Source: CAVTSA01 sp963790575 (GTDB taxonomy: Bacteria > Chloroflexota > Dormibacteria > Dormibacterales > Dormibacteraceae). From it: a stretch of DNA of 64,000 nt. Shown here piece after piece: positions 63,914 to 64,000 of this stretch (its first letter is position 1; each line of letters begins with the position of its first letter). The notes beneath the pieces were generated by a model, which saw only the letters and a program-made list of their open reading frames with translations, did not search any database and was not told the origin of the DNA. The DNA lies in NCBI GenBank assembly GCA_963790575.1, contig CAWBPD010000042.1, positions 76,572 through 140,571 of the forward strand. The letters are read 5' to 3'. The position numbers and the translations under genes are program-made.

Positions 63914-64000
63914 ATGGAGGGCATGAAGCCCTCCAACGAACCATTCGGTTCCCGGAACGTGACGTTGACGAGGGAGCAGTGGCTCAATGCGTGCACCAGC
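63914..64000 (+). CDS. N-terminal fragment, possibly SprT-like/metallopeptidase-type protein
   Basis: An open frame from ATG 63914 (or ATG 63923) runs off the window edge: MEGMKPSNEPFGSRNVTLTREQWLNACTS. The LTREQWLNA segment is reminiscent of the start of SprT-like putative metallopeptidases found on phages and integrative elements, but the HExxH region is outside the window. No clear SD at the correct distance. Confidence 0.4.
   Translation, partial: MEGMKPSNEPFGSRNVTLTREQWLNACTS

Larger units (their letters stand above)
55430..64000. mobile_element. actinomycete-type integrative and conjugative element, right end beyond the window
   Basis: Drawn from the tRNA (likely attachment core) to the window edge. 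It contains, leftward and tightly overlapping, int-xis-rep-small-small-ftsK-membrane-ssb-small-HNH-small (55577-61498) and, rightward, an XRE/TPR regulator, an inositol-monophosphatase-like gene and a truncated gene. This set (tyrosine integrase, excisionase, autonomous Rep, single FtsK/SpoIIIE translocase, no type IV secretion genes) is the hallmark of AICEs such as pSAM2, which transfer double-stranded DNA. The second attachment repeat was not found within the window. Confidence 0.8.

Overview
The window is very G+C-rich, densely packed bacterial DNA with short intergenic gaps, many ATGA/GTGA overlaps and many GTG starts. No rRNA or housekeeping phylogenetic marker is present, so the host cannot be named from the sequence. 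A full-length MutS2, a TgpA-type transglutaminase operon, a DUF2089 protein and several genes that look leaderless would fit a high-GC Chloroflexota/Dormibacterota-like or deep actinobacterial lineage; this is inference only.

Layout. 1-5.3 kb: start of an M20 peptidase, cobalamin adenosyltransferase, alpha/beta hydrolase, a phosphatase-superfamily protein, then moxR-DUF58-transglutaminase (to 7.6 kb). 7.6-16.3 kb: a hotdog dehydratase pair (the first apparently frameshifted), an MMPL transporter, DUF421, an acyl-CoA dehydrogenase/SDR/enoyl-CoA hydratase cluster, GNAT, a coiled-coil protein and a CPBP protease. 16.3-30 kb: mutS2, aminotransferase, isocitrate/isopropylmalate-type dehydrogenase, DUF2089 and a toastrack-like adhesin-type protein, phosphoesterase, DnaJ, two tandem spermidine-synthase-like membrane proteins, CocE hydrolase, DUF5808, Dps and a thioesterase. 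30.3-36.4 kb: galT-galK-GH2 (the GH2 seems to lack its catalytic glutamates), a small membrane protein and a YcaQ-type glycosylase.

36.4-49.9 kb is a glycerol/dihydroxyacetone/glycolate locus: glcDEF leftward; glpK-dhaK-dhaL-glpA-glpB-glpC-dhaM-HPr rightward as one overlapping operon; ptsI convergent. EI, HPr and DhaM form a complete phosphoryl relay to DhaL/DhaK with no sugar permease in sight, while GlpK plus GlpABC convert glycerol to dihydroxyacetone phosphate. 49.9-55.4 kb: a MarR-MFS pair, an operon of three poorly known proteins including a MinD-like ATPase with an altered P-loop, and a dienelactone hydrolase.

55.4 kb to the right edge is an integrated element of the actinomycete integrative-conjugative type: a tRNA with CAT anticodon, integrase, excisionase, Rep_trans-like replication protein, two small proteins, an FtsK/SpoIIIE translocase, a membrane protein, SSB, HNH nuclease and small proteins in one leftward operon, then a rightward XRE-type regulator with an inositol-monophosphatase-like gene, a large hairpin and a truncated gene. 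Its far end lies outside the window.

The least explained signal is intergenic: at least three families of dispersed, hairpin-forming repeats (1722-1784 / 22371-22428 / 36367-36420; 14478-14550 / 48181-48262; 22452-22834 / 28583-28931), several at convergent gene junctions, whose stems differ between copies but remain self-complementary.
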